This document shows, piece after piece, positions 44,195-54,081 of a stretch of 64,000 nucleotides of DNA. The position numbers and the translations under genes are program-made. Within the stretch, counting starts at the first letter, position 1. Every line of letters starts with the position of its first letter. The notes below the pieces were generated by a model. That model was not told the DNA's origin. It ran no database searches and saw only the letters and a program-made list of their open reading frames with translations. The stretch is from Winogradskyella haliclonae (GTDB taxonomy: Bacteria; Bacteroidota; Bacteroidia; Flavobacteriales; Flavobacteriaceae): positions 930,001 to 994,000 of the forward strand of contig NZ_BMDQ01000001.1 in the NCBI RefSeq assembly GCF_014635865.1. Reading direction: 5' to 3'.

Positions 44195-47100
44195 TTGAAT
44201 ACAACCAATACTAATAATTCCTTCTTTTTAGTCAAATTAAAATGGTGCCTATCTATAATAGGCATATTGTGTTTTAGTACTGTTTTAGCTCAGACAACTC
44301 CAACAACTCAAGACTCAACTAAGACAACATTTGCATACGGAGATATTAAGTTACCTAAAGTAGGAAGTATACAAACATTATATACATACGACCCAATATT
44401 AGATAGATACATCTATAACGAAAAAATTGGAAAATTTAACATCAATTACCCATTAATTTTAACACCTGCGCAATTTCAAAAATTAGTGCAGAGAGAAAAG
44501 TTAAATGCCTATTATAAAGAAAAGATAGATGCAACCTCAGGACAGAAAGAAGGAACTGATGACGCTCAGAAAAACTTACTACCAGACTTTTATGTCAATT
44601 CAGATTTTTTCGAAAGTATTTTTGGAGGTAACACCATATCTGTAATACCTCAAGGTTCTGTTGATGTAGATTTAGGGATTTTATTCTCACAACAAGACAA
44701 CCCAACATTTACACCTCGTAATAGAAGTAATTTTACCTTTGATTTTGATCAACGTATTAGTATGAGTTTAACGGGTACTGTTGGTACACGTCTTCAAGTA
44801 AATGCTCAGTATGATACAGAACGTACATTTGATTTTCAGAATTTAGTCAAATTAGAATACACACCCACAGAAGATGATATCATCCAAAAAATTGAAATAG
44901 GTAATGTAAACATGCCGCTTAATAGCTCTTTAATTACTGGAGCGCAAAGTTTATTTGGTGTGAAAACACAATTACAATTTGGTAAGACAACTGTAACAGC
45001 TGTGTTCTCTGAACAACAATCAGAATCTCGTTCAGTAACATCTCAAGGTGGTGGTACGCTTGAAGAATTCGAATTTTTTGCTCGTGATTATGATGAAAAT
45101 CGTCACTTTTTCTTGGCGCAATATTTTGAGCAAGATTATGATAGGGCTATGAATACCTATCCGTACATTAATAATAATATACAGATTACAAGAATAGAGG
45201 TTTGGGTCACAAACAGAAATAATCAAACACAAAATGTGCGTAATGTCGTTGCGTTTCAGGATTTAGGAGAAGCAGAACGTATAGGTCTTGATGTAATACC
45301 TCCAGGTTTTGTGAATGTACCAACAACTAGTTTTCCAGATAATGGCAATAACGACTTTGACCCTACTAATATTGGTGGTCCAGGTTCTCAACTTAACGAT
45401 AATGTAAGAGATATTACTAATGTTCAAAGTGGTATAGGTGTACAAGTAAATGAAGGTTTTGACTATGGTATTTTAGAGAGCGCGCGTAAACTTAACCAAG
45501 GACAAGATTACACTTTAAATACTCAGTTAGGTTATATTTCACTAAATCAGAGATTATTAAATGATGAAGTCTTAGCAGTAGCTTTTCAGTATACAGTTGG
45601 AGGTCAAGTATTTCAAGTAGGAGAATTTGCTAATGATGGTGTAGATGCTACAGATGTTGCGGTTAATCCAGGCAATAATAACCAGATTGTAAACAATCAG
45701 AGTTTAGTGCTTAAAATGTTAAAGAGTGCTGTGACTGCTGTTGAAGAACCAATTTGGGACTTAATGATGAAAAACATCTATGACACTGGTGCTTTTCAAT
45801 TAACTCAAGAAGACTTTAGATTGAATATTTTTTATACCGAAGCATCGCCGTTAAATTATATCACTCCAGCTGAAGTTAATGGTGTTCAAGTGCCATTCCC
45901 ACAACTTTATGATAATAACACTTCTACAACTTCTGATGATACAGAGATTGAAGAGACACCGTTAATACGGTTATTTCATGTAGATCGCTTAAATTTTAAT
46001 AACGATCCGCAAGAAGGTGGTGACGGTTTCTTTGATTTTGTGCCTGGACAAACGGTGTTAGTTCAAAATGGTAAAATTATATTTACCAAAGTGCAACCTT
46101 TTGGTAATTACCTTTTTAATGTATTAGACGACCCATTAAATCCTGGAGATTATGATGATGACATATATCCAAATGCCAATCAAGAAAAATACGTCTACGA
46201 TTTACTATACAAAACTACTAAAACACAGGCTTTAGAAGAGTCCGAAAAGAACAAGTTTCAGATAAAAGGGCGTTTTAAAAGTAGCGGTAGTGGTGGGATA
46301 CCAATTCCGTTTAATGCAGCTAGAGGTTCTGTTAGGGTTACTGCTAATGGGCAATTATTAGTTGAAGGAGTAGATTATGTTGTAAACTATGCTGCAGGAC
46401 GTGTTGAGATTTTAGATGAAGCTTTAAAAGCATCAAATACACCAATAAATGTTGATGTTGAGAACAATGCACTTTTTGGTCAGCAAACAAGACGTTTTAC
46501 AGGTATTAATATCGAACATCAGTTTAATGAAAACTTTTTATTAGGAGCTACGCTTCTAAATTTAAATGAGCGTCCAATCACTCAGAAAGCTAATTTTGAT
46601 TCTGAGCCAATAAACAATACTATCTTTGGTGTTAATGGTAATTTCGCGACTGAGGTGCCTTTCTTTACTAGATTGGTAAATAAATTGCCTAATATAGATA
46701 CAGATGTCCCTTCTAATTTTTCTGTTAGAGGAGAATTTGCTTATCTCGCTCCTGGTGCACCTAAAGGAACAGATTTTGGAGGAGAAGCTACAGCGTATAT
46801 TGATGACTTCGAAGGGACGCAGGGTAATATAGATTTATTATCGCCTTTGTCTTGGACGCTATCTAGTAGACCTAGACAATTGGGAAGAATTTATGCCCAA
46901 GGTGGTGAGGATGACCCAGGCATACAAAATGGTTTTGACCGGGCCTTTTTAAATTGGTATACAATTGACCCAATATTTTATGGGCCTCAAAGACCAAGTG
47001 AAATTACAGATGATGATGTTTCCGATTTATACACAAGACGTGTGTTTATCAGAGAGATCTTTCCAGAAATTGATTTAGTACAAGGACAACTGGCTATTAT

Positions 47101-50100
47101 AAATACACTAGACTTAGCGTACTATCCAACAGAACGAGGCCCTTATAATTTTGACCCTTCAGCTGCTAATGGACAAGCATTAAACCCAAATGATAGTTGG
47201 GCAGGTATTACACGACAGATAACTTCTACCGACTTTGAGCAAGCTAATGTCGAATATATTGAGTTCTGGGTACAAGATCCATTTTTGGATAACCCAACAA
47301 ATCCTGGTGGTAAATTAACCATCAACCTTGGTAATATTTCTGAAGATGTTTTAAAAGATGGTAAAAAGCAATTCGAAAATGGCTTGCCAGAAGATGGAAA
47401 TATAGATTTTTTGCAAAATATTAACTTGCAAACACCTTATGCTGTGCCTCAAAATCAATCATTGATTTACACCTTTGGGACAACAGGGCAACAACGTATT
47501 AACCAAGATGTTGGTTACGATGGTTATGACGATATTGAAGAGCAAGATATTGTAGACTTCTTAGAGCAACAAACCGGATTATCTCTTGATTTTGGACCAG
47601 ATCCATCTCTAGATAACTACACTTACTTCTTAAATACAGATGGTGATATCTTTGAGCGTTATAGACAATACAATGGTTTTGAAGGTAATACGCCTGATAC
47701 GTTTTCACAGACTAATAGAGGAAATACAACACAGCCAGATGTTGAAGATGTCAACAGAGATAACACAATGAATACTATTGATAGTTATTTTGAATACGAG
47801 GTAGATATTACTCCTGCGACTCTAAATGCAAATAATCCTCAAATAAATGATATTAAAGTTGCACCAGTAACATTACCAAACGGAAATACTAGAGATGTTA
47901 CTTGGTATCAATTTAGAATGCCAATTTCTGAGCCTACCAGAGCCATAGGTGGCATTACAGATATTAGGTCTGTTCGTTTCGCACGTTTATACATGACTGA
48001 TTTTACCGAAAATACAGTGATGCGTTTTGCAACTCTAGACTTAGTGCGTAGTGATTGGAGACGATTTACTCAAGATTTAGATAATAATCCTAATAATAAT
48101 AGTGCCGATGCAGAATTTAATGTGGCTATTATTGGTATTCAAGAAAATGATGGAAACTATGTGATTCCGCCAGGTGTAAGACGTGAAGAGTTAAATAACA
48201 ACAATAATGTTATCCGACAAAATGAGCAATCTTTGGTTCTTGAAGCTTGTGATTTAGAGCTAAATGATTCAAGAGGTGTATTTAAAAACATCAGTTTAGA
48301 TATGCGTCAGTATAAAAAAATGAGAATGTTTTTGCATGCGCAATCTCAAGAAGCTCAGCCATTAGATGATGGAGAATTGGTGGCGTTTATAAGAATGGGT
48401 AATGATTTTACGGATAATTTTTATCAAGTCGAAATCCCATTAATTAATAGTGATTTAATACAAAGCGGAAGCACATCTTTAGAGCGTCGTATTTGGCCAG
48501 AAGATAATGAGATTAATATTCCTTTAGAGTTTTTACAAGAAATAAAATCTAGAGGGATTTCAAATCAAACTCTAGCCAATGAAGACCCAACATTTTATGA
48601 TGTTATTGATGGTGTTTTAGGTGAAAATCCAGTGCCAGAATTTCCGGGTACAGGTCTTGATGATGGTATTAAAAACCAACGTGTAGCTATAAAAGGAAAT
48701 CCAAATTTTGGTAACATCAGAGTGCTTATGGTAGGTTTGAAACATTCTGGTAAAAATAGAACGCCAGTTTGTGGAGAAGTTTGGTTTAATGAGTTAAGAA
48801 TGTCCGACCTAGAAAACGAAGGAGGTTGGGCAGCAGTAATGTCTATGGATACCAACTTTGCAGATTTTGCTAATATTAGTGCTTCAGGGCAACGAAGTAC
48901 AATTGGATTTGGAGGTTTAGAGCAAAATCCTAACGAGAGAAGTAGAGAAGATGTTATAGGTTATGATGTTGTAACTAATGTACAGTTGGGGCAGTTGTTA
49001 CCAAAAAAATGGGGAATTAATTTGCCTTTAAATTATTCTCAAGGTGAAGAATTAATTAGACCACAGTTTGATGCATTTTATAATGATTTAACTTTAGAAT
49101 CTCGTGTTAATGCTGCACAATCTGCTGAAGAAGCTCGACAAATAGAACGTCAATCAGAAAATTACACTAAGCGTACAAGTATAAATTTTATTGGTGTTAA
49201 AAAGCAAAGAACGACTGATAAGCCTCAACGATTCTATGATATAGAAAACTTTACGTTCAATTATTCTAACAACAAAGTTCAACACAGAGATTTTGAGATA
49301 GAGCAATCGCTTCAACAAAATATAAGAGCGGGAGTTAATTATGCATACAGTTTTCAGCCGAAGAAAATAGAGCCTTTCAAAAAGAATGATTCATTATTCA
49401 CAGGTAGGTATTGGAAAATTCTAAAAGATTTTAATGTTAACCTATTACCAACAAGCTTTTCGATTAATACAGATATCAATAGAGATTTTAATAGTCAGAA
49501 ATTTAGAGAAGTTGCACTTGTAGGTAATAATATAGGGATTGAAGAAGTCTTTAGACGCAATTATACTTTTGATATGCAATACGCAATCAATTATAACTTA
49601 ACAGATGCATTGAGCTTAAATTTCACAGCCAGTAATAATAATATTGTGCGTAACTATTTTATTGATAATCGTCTAAACGGACGTCAAGATCCTGAGTTAG
49701 ATGTTTGGGATGGCTTCTTTGATGTAGGTGACCCTAATATTCAAAATCAACAGCTTTTAGTGAATTATGAACTCCCTTTAAATAAGATACCTATTTTAAG
49801 TTTCTTACAATCTACCTATACATACAACAGTGATTTTAGATGGCAAAAAGGCTCAGATTTAAATCTTAATTTCGAGCAAACTGACGCTAATAATAATGTT
49901 ATAGGTACGTTTAATCTGGGTAATACTATTCAGAATAATAGTGCTCACACCTTAAATACAACACTTAATATGGAGTCGTTGTATAAAGAGTTAGGAATTA
50001 AAAAAGCGTCAAATTCTAGACGTAATACCTCAGGAAGAACCTCTGGAGGTAATAGAAATAATTCTACAAATAATGCACCAGCAAAAAAGAAAAGTGTAGG

Positions 50101-51475
50101 TAAACAAATAGGCAATACACTATTAGATATAGTCACTATGGTTAAGCGTGTTAATATTAACTATGTTGAGAATAGTGGAACATTTTTACCTGGATACTTA
50201 GATACGCCTGGGTTTATAGGGACATTACAACCTACTGTTGGTTTTACATTTGGTAGCCAAAGAGATATAAGAGAAACTGTTGCAAGAAATGGTTTGTTAA
50301 CCATCTTCCCAGAGTTTAATCAACAGTACACAGAAAATGTAGATAGACGTTTAGATTTCACGGCTAATTTAGAGCCAATGCGTGATTTAAAAATAGATTT
50401 GATCGGTAGTAGAAACTTTCAAGAAAACACAGCACAAAATTTTAGAGGTTTAGACAGTGATAATGATGGGTTTAGTGACGCTTATGAAGAATTAATAAAC
50501 AACTCTTTTGGTAACTTTAATATTTCGACATCTTTAATAGGTACAGCATTTTCTAAAAGTGATGAAAATGCTTCTGCTGCTTTCGATGATTTTAGAGCTA
50601 ATAGATTAATTATTGCAGATAGACTAGCTACTAATTTTTATGGTAATACAACATTTCCTAGGGATGCAGAAGGCTTTCCTGTAGGTTTTGGTAAAAACAA
50701 CCAAAAGGTATTATTGCCAGCATTCTTATCTGCGTATCATGGTTCTAATCCAAATAAAATAAGCTTAGGTGCGTTTAGAGATGTGCCTATTCCTAATTGG
50801 CAGCTTAAGTATACTGGATTAATGAAATTGCCTTGGTTTAGAAAAAACTTTAAACGTTTTTCTTTGCAACACGGATACCGTTCTACATATAGTATCAATC
50901 AATTTAGAACTAACCTAGATTTTGATCCATTAAATCCAACAGAATTAGATCAAGGAAACAATTTTAAAAACGAAACTCTATTTAGTAGTATTAATTTGGA
51001 AGAATCTTTTAGTCCATTAATACGTGTAGAAGCTACAATGAAAAACTCACTGCAGGTTACAGCAGAAGTTAGAACAAGTCGTTTATTATTATTGAGTTTT
51101 GACAACAACTTAATGACTGAAGAGCAAAGTAAAGAATATACATTAGGACTAGGTTACAGAATCAAAAATGTAAGGCTGTTTAAAAAATTAGGTGGCAATA
51201 GAGGCGGTAATGTTAATAGTGATCTTAATTTAACCTTAGATGCTAATGTCAGGGATAATCTTACAATAATTAGGTATCTAGATTTGGAAAATAATCAAAT
51301 TACTGCAGGGCAAACCATTTGGGGTATTAAGTTTAATGCACAATACGATTTAAACAGAAATCTTACAGGAATCTTTTTCTTTGATTACTCGTTCTCTGAT
51401 TTTGCAATTTCAACATCATTCCCACAAACCTCAATCAGGTCTGGATTTACGTTGCGATATAATTTCGGAAATTAA
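44195..51475 (+). CDS. sprA: Type 9 secretion system outer-membrane translocon SprA
   Basis: Giant outer-membrane beta-barrel that forms the protein-conducting channel of the type 9 secretion system; it also serves gliding motility by exporting adhesins. It has 2426 residues, matching known SprA/Sov proteins (about 2400-2500). A signal peptide lies at about residues 18-33 (CLSIIGILCFSTVLAQ). The chain is rich in Asn, Asp and aromatic residues, with alternating beta-strand patterns to the C-terminus. Family blocks include GEFAYLAPGAPKGTDFGGEA with YIDDFEGTQ, and VCGEVWFNELRMSDLENEGG. The start is a TTG at 44195 because no ATG occurs before the signal peptide. It is 5 bases behind ruvA. Confidence 0.95.
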   Translation: MNTTNTNNSFFLVKLKWCLSIIGILCFSTVLAQTTPTTQDSTKTTFAYGDIKLPKVGSIQTLYTYDPILDRYIYNEKIGKFNINYPLILTPAQFQKLVQREKLNAYYKEKIDATSGQKEGTDDAQKNLLPDFYVNSDFFESIFGGNTISVIPQGSVDVDLGILFSQQDNPTFTPRNRSNFTFDFDQRISMSLTGTVGTRLQVNAQYDTERTFDFQNLVKLEYTPTEDDIIQKIEIGNVNMPLNSSLITGAQSLFGVKTQLQFGKTTVTAVFSEQQSESRSVTSQGGGTLEEFEFFARDYDENRHFFLAQYFEQDYDRAMNTYPYINNNIQITRIEVWVTNRNNQTQNVRNVVAFQDLGEAERIGLDVIPPGFVNVPTTSFPDNGNNDFDPTNIGGPGSQLNDNVRDITNVQSGIGVQVNEGFDYGILESARKLNQGQDYTLNTQLGYISLNQRLLNDEVLAVAFQYTVGGQVFQVGEFANDGVDATDVAVNPGNNNQIVNNQSLVLKMLKSAVTAVEEPIWDLMMKNIYDTGAFQLTQEDFRLNIFYTEASPLNYITPAEVNGVQVPFPQLYDNNTSTTSDDTEIEETPLIRLFHVDRLNFNNDPQEGGDGFFDFVPGQTVLVQNGKIIFTKVQPFGNYLFNVLDDPLNPGDYDDDIYPNANQEKYVYDLLYKTTKTQALEESEKNKFQIKGRFKSSGSGGIPIPFNAARGSVRVTANGQLLVEGVDYVVNYAAGRVEILDEALKASNTPINVDVENNALFGQQTRRFTGINIEHQFNENFLLGATLLNLNERPITQKANFDSEPINNTIFGVNGNFATEVPFFTRLVNKLPNIDTDVPSNFSVRGEFAYLAPGAPKGTDFGGEATAYIDDFEGTQGNIDLLSPLSWTLSSRPRQLGRIYAQGGEDDPGIQNGFDRAFLNWYTIDPIFYGPQRPSEITDDDVSDLYTRRVFIREIFPEIDLVQGQLAIINTLDLAYYPTERGPYNFDPSAANGQALNPNDSWAGITRQITSTDFEQANVEYIEFWVQDPFLDNPTNPGGKLTINLGNISEDVLKDGKKQFENGLPEDGNIDFLQNINLQTPYAVPQNQSLIYTFGTTGQQRINQDVGYDGYDDIEEQDIVDFLEQQTGLSLDFGPDPSLDNYTYFLNTDGDIFERYRQYNGFEGNTPDTFSQTNRGNTTQPDVEDVNRDNTMNTIDSYFEYEVDITPATLNANNPQINDIKVAPVTLPNGNTRDVTWYQFRMPISEPTRAIGGITDIRSVRFARLYMTDFTENTVMRFATLDLVRSDWRRFTQDLDNNPNNNSADAEFNVAIIGIQENDGNYVIPPGVRREELNNNNNVIRQNEQSLVLEACDLELNDSRGVFKNISLDMRQYKKMRMFLHAQSQEAQPLDDGELVAFIRMGNDFTDNFYQVEIPLINSDLIQSGSTSLERRIWPEDNEINIPLEFLQEIKSRGISNQTLANEDPTFYDVIDGVLGENPVPEFPGTGLDDGIKNQRVAIKGNPNFGNIRVLMVGLKHSGKNRTPVCGEVWFNELRMSDLENEGGWAAVMSMDTNFADFANISASGQRSTIGFGGLEQNPNERSREDVIGYDVVTNVQLGQLLPKKWGINLPLNYSQGEELIRPQFDAFYNDLTLESRVNAAQSAEEARQIERQSENYTKRTSINFIGVKKQRTTDKPQRFYDIENFTFNYSNNKVQHRDFEIEQSLQQNIRAGVNYAYSFQPKKIEPFKKNDSLFTGRYWKILKDFNVNLLPTSFSINTDINRDFNSQKFREVALVGNNIGIEEVFRRNYTFDMQYAINYNLTDALSLNFTASNNNIVRNYFIDNRLNGRQDPELDVWDGFFDVGDPNIQNQQLLVNYELPLNKIPILSFLQSTYTYNSDFRWQKGSDLNLNFEQTDANNNVIGTFNLGNTIQNNSAHTLNTTLNMESLYKELGIKKASNSRRNTSGRTSGGNRNNSTNNAPAKKKSVGKQIGNTLLDIVTMVKRVNINYVENSGTFLPGYLDTPGFIGTLQPTVGFTFGSQRDIRETVARNGLLTIFPEFNQQYTENVDRRLDFTANLEPMRDLKIDLIGSRNFQENTAQNFRGLDSDNDGFSDAYEELINNSFGNFNISTSLIGTAFSKSDENASAAFDDFRANRLIIADRLATNFYGNTTFPRDAEGFPVGFGKNNQKVLLPAFLSAYHGSNPNKISLGAFRDVPIPNWQLKYTGLMKLPWFRKNFKRFSLQHGYRSTYSINQFRTNLDFDPLNPTELDQGNNFKNETLFSSINLEESFSPLIRVEATMKNSLQVTAEVRTSRLLLLSFDNNLMTEEQSKEYTLGLGYRIKNVRLFKKLGGNRGGNVNSDLNLTLDANVRDNLTIIRYLDLENNQITAGQTIWGIKFNAQYDLNRNLTGIFFFDYSFSDFAISTSFPQTSIRSGFTLRYNFGN

Positions 51476-51476
51476 T

Positions 51477-51508
51477 TTTGAAAATCGTCTTTTAAAAAAT
51501 TACATTTG
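51477..51508 (+). promoter_or_regulatory. Promoter of gcvH
   Basis: TTTG (51477-51480) and TACATTTG (51501-51508) with a 20-base spacer, 23 bases before the ATG. The -33 box directly follows the sprA stop codon. Confidence 0.7.
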
Positions 51509-51531
51509 TTGAGCTAATAAAATAAATTATC

Positions 51532-51912
51532 ATGAATATTCCAGCGGATTTAAAATATACAAAAGACCACGAGTGGGTAAAGATAGAAGGTGATACAGCT
51601 ACAGTTGGTATTACAGATTTTGCTCAAGGAGAGTTAGGAGATATCGTTTATGTAGAGGTAGAAACTTTAGATGAAACCCTAGACATCGAAGAGGTTTTTG
51701 GAACAGTTGAAGCTGTTAAAACGGTCTCGGATTTATTTTTGCCTTTAAGTGGAGAAATTGTTGAATTTAACGAAACACTTGAAGATGAGCCGGAATTAGT
51801 AAATACCGATCCTTATGGTGCAGGTTGGATGATTAAGCTCAAATTTTCTGACGATAGTCAATTAGAAGGCTTAATGTCTGCTGATGATTACAAAGTGCTT
51901 ATTGGTGCTTAA
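51532..51912 (+). CDS. gcvH: Glycine cleavage system H protein
   Basis: Lipoyl carrier of the glycine cleavage system, 126 residues, the typical length. It begins [20 protein letters not shown]. The beta-barrel holds [18 protein letters not shown], and the lipoylated lysine is K63 in [14 protein letters not shown]. The C-terminal [15 protein letters not shown] is a family signature. It has its own promoter; the next gene starts before its stop codon, so the two are coupled. The other gcv genes (P, T) are not in this window. Confidence 0.96.
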   Translation: MNIPADLKYTKDHEWVKIEGDTATVGITDFAQGELGDIVYVEVETLDETLDIEEVFGTVEAVKTVSDLFLPLSGEIVEFNETLEDEPELVNTDPYGAGWMIKLKFSDDSQLEGLMSADDYKVLIGA

Positions 51913-52276
51913 AAACTCCAAATTCTACCTTGTACTTGCGGTAGTTTATACCCTTATTCTGTTGTATTTTACATTAGGGAATCCTAATGAAGTTTTACCA
52001 GAAACCAGCATAAAATTTCAAGATAAAATCTTTCACTTTATTGCTTATGTTATTTTAGCAATACTTTGGGGCTTGTATTCTTTTACAGGTGATAACAAAA
52101 AAGGATTACGAATTAGTTTTATAGCGACATTAATTTTTGGAGTAGTCTTAGAACTAGTGCAAGAAGTTGTTAATCCACTTCGTAATTACGATAATCTAGA
52201 CCTATTAGCCAATTGTGTTGGAGTGGTAGTTGGTACGATTGTTGTGCTTTATTATAAAAATCTTAAGTTAAAATAG
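51884..52276 (+). CDS. VanZ-like small membrane protein
   Basis: Membrane protein of up to 130 residues with four hydrophobic segments. VanZ-like features are the motif [17 protein letters not shown] and the [20 protein letters not shown] segment before the last helix ([14 protein letters not shown]). The founding VanZ lowers teicoplanin susceptibility, but most family members have no known role. The start is uncertain: ATG 51884 overlaps gcvH by 29 bases, while a TTG at 51902 or GTG at 51905 would begin right at [10 protein letters not shown] with less overlap. Linkage to gcvH appears to be by position only. Confidence 0.8.
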   Translation: MITKCLLVLKNSKFYLVLAVVYTLILLYFTLGNPNEVLPETSIKFQDKIFHFIAYVILAILWGLYSFTGDNKKGLRISFIATLIFGVVLELVQEVVNPLRNYDNLDLLANCVGVVVGTIVVLYYKNLKLK

Positions 52277-52337
52277 CAATATCCTTTGCTTTTTTAATGA
52301 TTTATTAATTAAATTAGCATCTTATAATAAGAAAATT

Positions 52338-53063
52338 ATGGAACCTAAAAAGAATCCAAAATCAGACGTAAGTCGTAACAGCTCACTTTTCTTTGCTGTT
52401 GGTTTAGTATTAATGTTGCTTGTAACTAATCTAGCGATTAATTATAAGACATACGACAAGAGTGATATTGCACTAGATGGTTTAAATCTAGATGACGAAT
52501 TAGAAGAAGAAGTGCCAATCACAGAACAGATTGTTACGCCACCACCACCACCACCACCGCCACCTGTTGCACCGGTAGAGATTGAGGTAGTGGAAGATGA
52601 GGAAGAAGTTGAGGAAACTGTAATTGAATCTACTGAGACTGAGCAAGATGCTGAGATTGTAGAGGTAGAAGAAGTAGAAGTAGAAGAAGTAGAAGAAGAC
52701 ATAGAAGTGCCATTTGCGGTAATTGAAAATGTGCCAATTTTCCCAGGTTGCGAGAGGAAAAAAGGAAATGCAGCTAAGAAAAAATGTATGTCAGAAAAAG
52801 TAGCAAAGTTTGTAAATAAGAAATTTAATACTGACTTAGCTGGAGATTTAGGATTATCAGGAAGGCAGCGTATTAGTGTGTTCTTTAAAATTGACAAGAC
52901 TGGACGAATTGTAAATGTAGGTGCAAGAGCACCACATCCAGGATTAGAAAAAGAAGCTAAACGTGTTATCGGTTTATTACCAAAAATGCAGCCAGGTAAG
53001 CAAAGAGGTAAAGCTGTAACAGTGCCTTACTCATTACCGATACTTTTCCAAGTTCAGGACTAA
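52338..53063 (+). CDS. TonB-family energy transducer (acidic linker)
   Basis: Inner-membrane-anchored protein of 241 residues that would pass proton-motive force from ExbBD to outer-membrane receptors. One transmembrane helix (SLFFAVGLVLMLLVTNLAI) is followed by nine prolines (residues 68-76). Next comes a linker of almost only Glu, Val and Asp (about 80-124), coded by near-repeats of GTAGAAGAA. The C-terminal TonB domain runs from about residue 130 to the end, with NVPIFPGCE (135-139), a second Cys at 150, VFFKIDKTGRIVNVGARAPHP and KMQPGKQRGKAVTVPYSLPI. The 53180 gene shares this domain. A terminator follows, so it is its own unit. Confidence 0.9.
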   Translation: MEPKKNPKSDVSRNSSLFFAVGLVLMLLVTNLAINYKTYDKSDIALDGLNLDDELEEEVPITEQIVTPPPPPPPPPVAPVEIEVVEDEEEVEETVIESTETEQDAEIVEVEEVEVEEVEEDIEVPFAVIENVPIFPGCERKKGNAAKKKCMSEKVAKFVNKKFNTDLAGDLGLSGRQRISVFFKIDKTGRIVNVGARAPHPGLEKEAKRVIGLLPKMQPGKQRGKAVTVPYSLPILFQVQD

Positions 53064-53086
53064 GCAAAACAATATTCCATATATTA

Positions 53087-53121
53087 AAAATCCCGTTCAA
53101 AATTAATTGGACGGGATTTTT
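53087..53121 (+). terminator. Terminator after the first TonB gene
   Basis: AAAATCCCGTTCAA (53087-53100) pairs with TTGGACGGGATTTT (53107-53120), one G-T wobble, then a T-run. Confidence 0.88.
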
Positions 53122-53179
53122 GTTTTGGTATGCTTATTGTGACTTTGACATAATATTAACATTTTAATAATCATATATT

Positions 53180-53968
53180 ATGAAAAAACAAAGTCAAAAC
53201 AACAATAACGCTGGTCAGAGCGGTATTGAAGTGAGAAAATCTCAAAAGCACGAGGTTAATTTACAAAAAAACTCCACACTGTATTTTCAAATAGGGTTAA
53301 TCCTATGCTTATTAGGTACATTTGCCCTTTTTGAAATGGAGTTTGAGAGTAAGGCTTACAAGCCTGTAGTAGCAGATGTTGGACCTAAAGAAATTGATTA
53401 CGCTATAGACAAATTTAAAGTCTATGAGCCTAAAGCTAAGCCAGAACCTAAAAAAAAGCTGCCAAGTAAAAAAATTATCGATGAAATAAAGGTGGTTGAT
53501 AATACTATTAAAACAATTGAGACAAAGTTGTTTACACCCGAGGATAAACCAACAACTGATAAGCCATTTAATCCTGATAAATACACTCCAGTTGAAGTTC
53601 CTGAAGACGATTTTAATATTAAAACGGTAGAGTTTGTTCCAATTTTTCCAGGATGTGAAAAGTATGATTTAAACTCTGAACGTGAAAAGTGTTTAAATCA
53701 AAAAATGAATAAATTGGTTCAGAGAAAATTTAATACTGATATCGCAGAAGAATACGGGCTCTCTGGAACACAAAGAATTTATGTAAACTTTAAAGTAGAT
53801 AAAACAGGAAATATTACAGAGATTCAAACTAGAGCGCCTCACCCAAAGCTAGAGAAAGAAGCTTTAAGAATAGCGAATAAGATTCCTAAAATGACCCCCG
53901 GTAAAATGGGAGTTACTCCGGTGAATGTAATGTATAGCTTACCAATAAAATTCACAGTAGAAAATTAA
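53180..53968 (+). CDS. TonB-family energy transducer (basic linker)
   Basis: Second TonB-like protein, 262 residues. The N-terminal cytoplasmic tail is Asn/Gln-rich, then one transmembrane helix (STLYFQIGLILCLLGTFALF). The linker is rich in Lys and Pro (KAKPEPKKKLPSKK) without the proline run of the upstream gene. The C-terminal TonB domain has FVPIFPGCE (156-160), a second Cys at 171, the shared NTDIAEEYGLSGTQRIYVNF, VDKTGNITEIQTRAPHP and KMTPGKMGVTPVNVMYSLPI. It is clearly a paralogue of the preceding gene in that domain, while the linkers differ in charge. It is flanked by terminators on both sides, so it is transcribed alone. Confidence 0.9.
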   Translation: MKKQSQNNNNAGQSGIEVRKSQKHEVNLQKNSTLYFQIGLILCLLGTFALFEMEFESKAYKPVVADVGPKEIDYAIDKFKVYEPKAKPEPKKKLPSKKIIDEIKVVDNTIKTIETKLFTPEDKPTTDKPFNPDKYTPVEVPEDDFNIKTVEFVPIFPGCEKYDLNSEREKCLNQKMNKLVQRKFNTDIAEEYGLSGTQRIYVNFKVDKTGNITEIQTRAPHPKLEKEALRIANKIPKMTPGKMGVTPVNVMYSLPIKFTVEN

Positions 53969-53993
53969 TTTCATCCATCATAAATCGAGCAGT

Positions 53994-54021
53994 AAACCGT
54001 TATTGAAAAATAGCGGTTTTT
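53994..54021 (+). terminator. Terminator after the second TonB gene
   Basis: AAACCGTTATT (53994-54004) pairs with AATAGCGGTTT (54009-54019), one wobble, followed by T residues. Confidence 0.8.
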
Positions 54022-54048
54022 GTTTTTTATAGCCCATCAAAAAAATAG

Positions 54049-54056
54049 TATCTTTC
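54049..54056 (+). promoter_or_regulatory. Possible -7 box of the RemB-like gene
   Basis: TATCTTTC differs from TAnnTTTG only in the last base and lies 25 bases before the chosen start at 54082. Its overlap with the region of the earlier ATG at 54058 favours the later start. Confidence 0.4.
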
Positions 54057-54081
54057 GATGGTTAATTATGGTCATACATCT

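Noticed and set aside
51480-51531. Glycine riboswitch before gcvH
   Set aside because: The space between promoter and ATG is only about 20 bases, far too short for a glycine aptamer.
52540-52565. CCA-type tandem repeat as a possible CRISPR or phase-variable tract
   Set aside because: It is simply the proline run of TonB; no spacers or direct-repeat array are present.
52442-52897. Minus-strand frame with Ser/Thr and Gly runs opposite the first TonB gene
   Set aside because: It only reflects the proline and Glu-Val repeats of TonB on the other strand.
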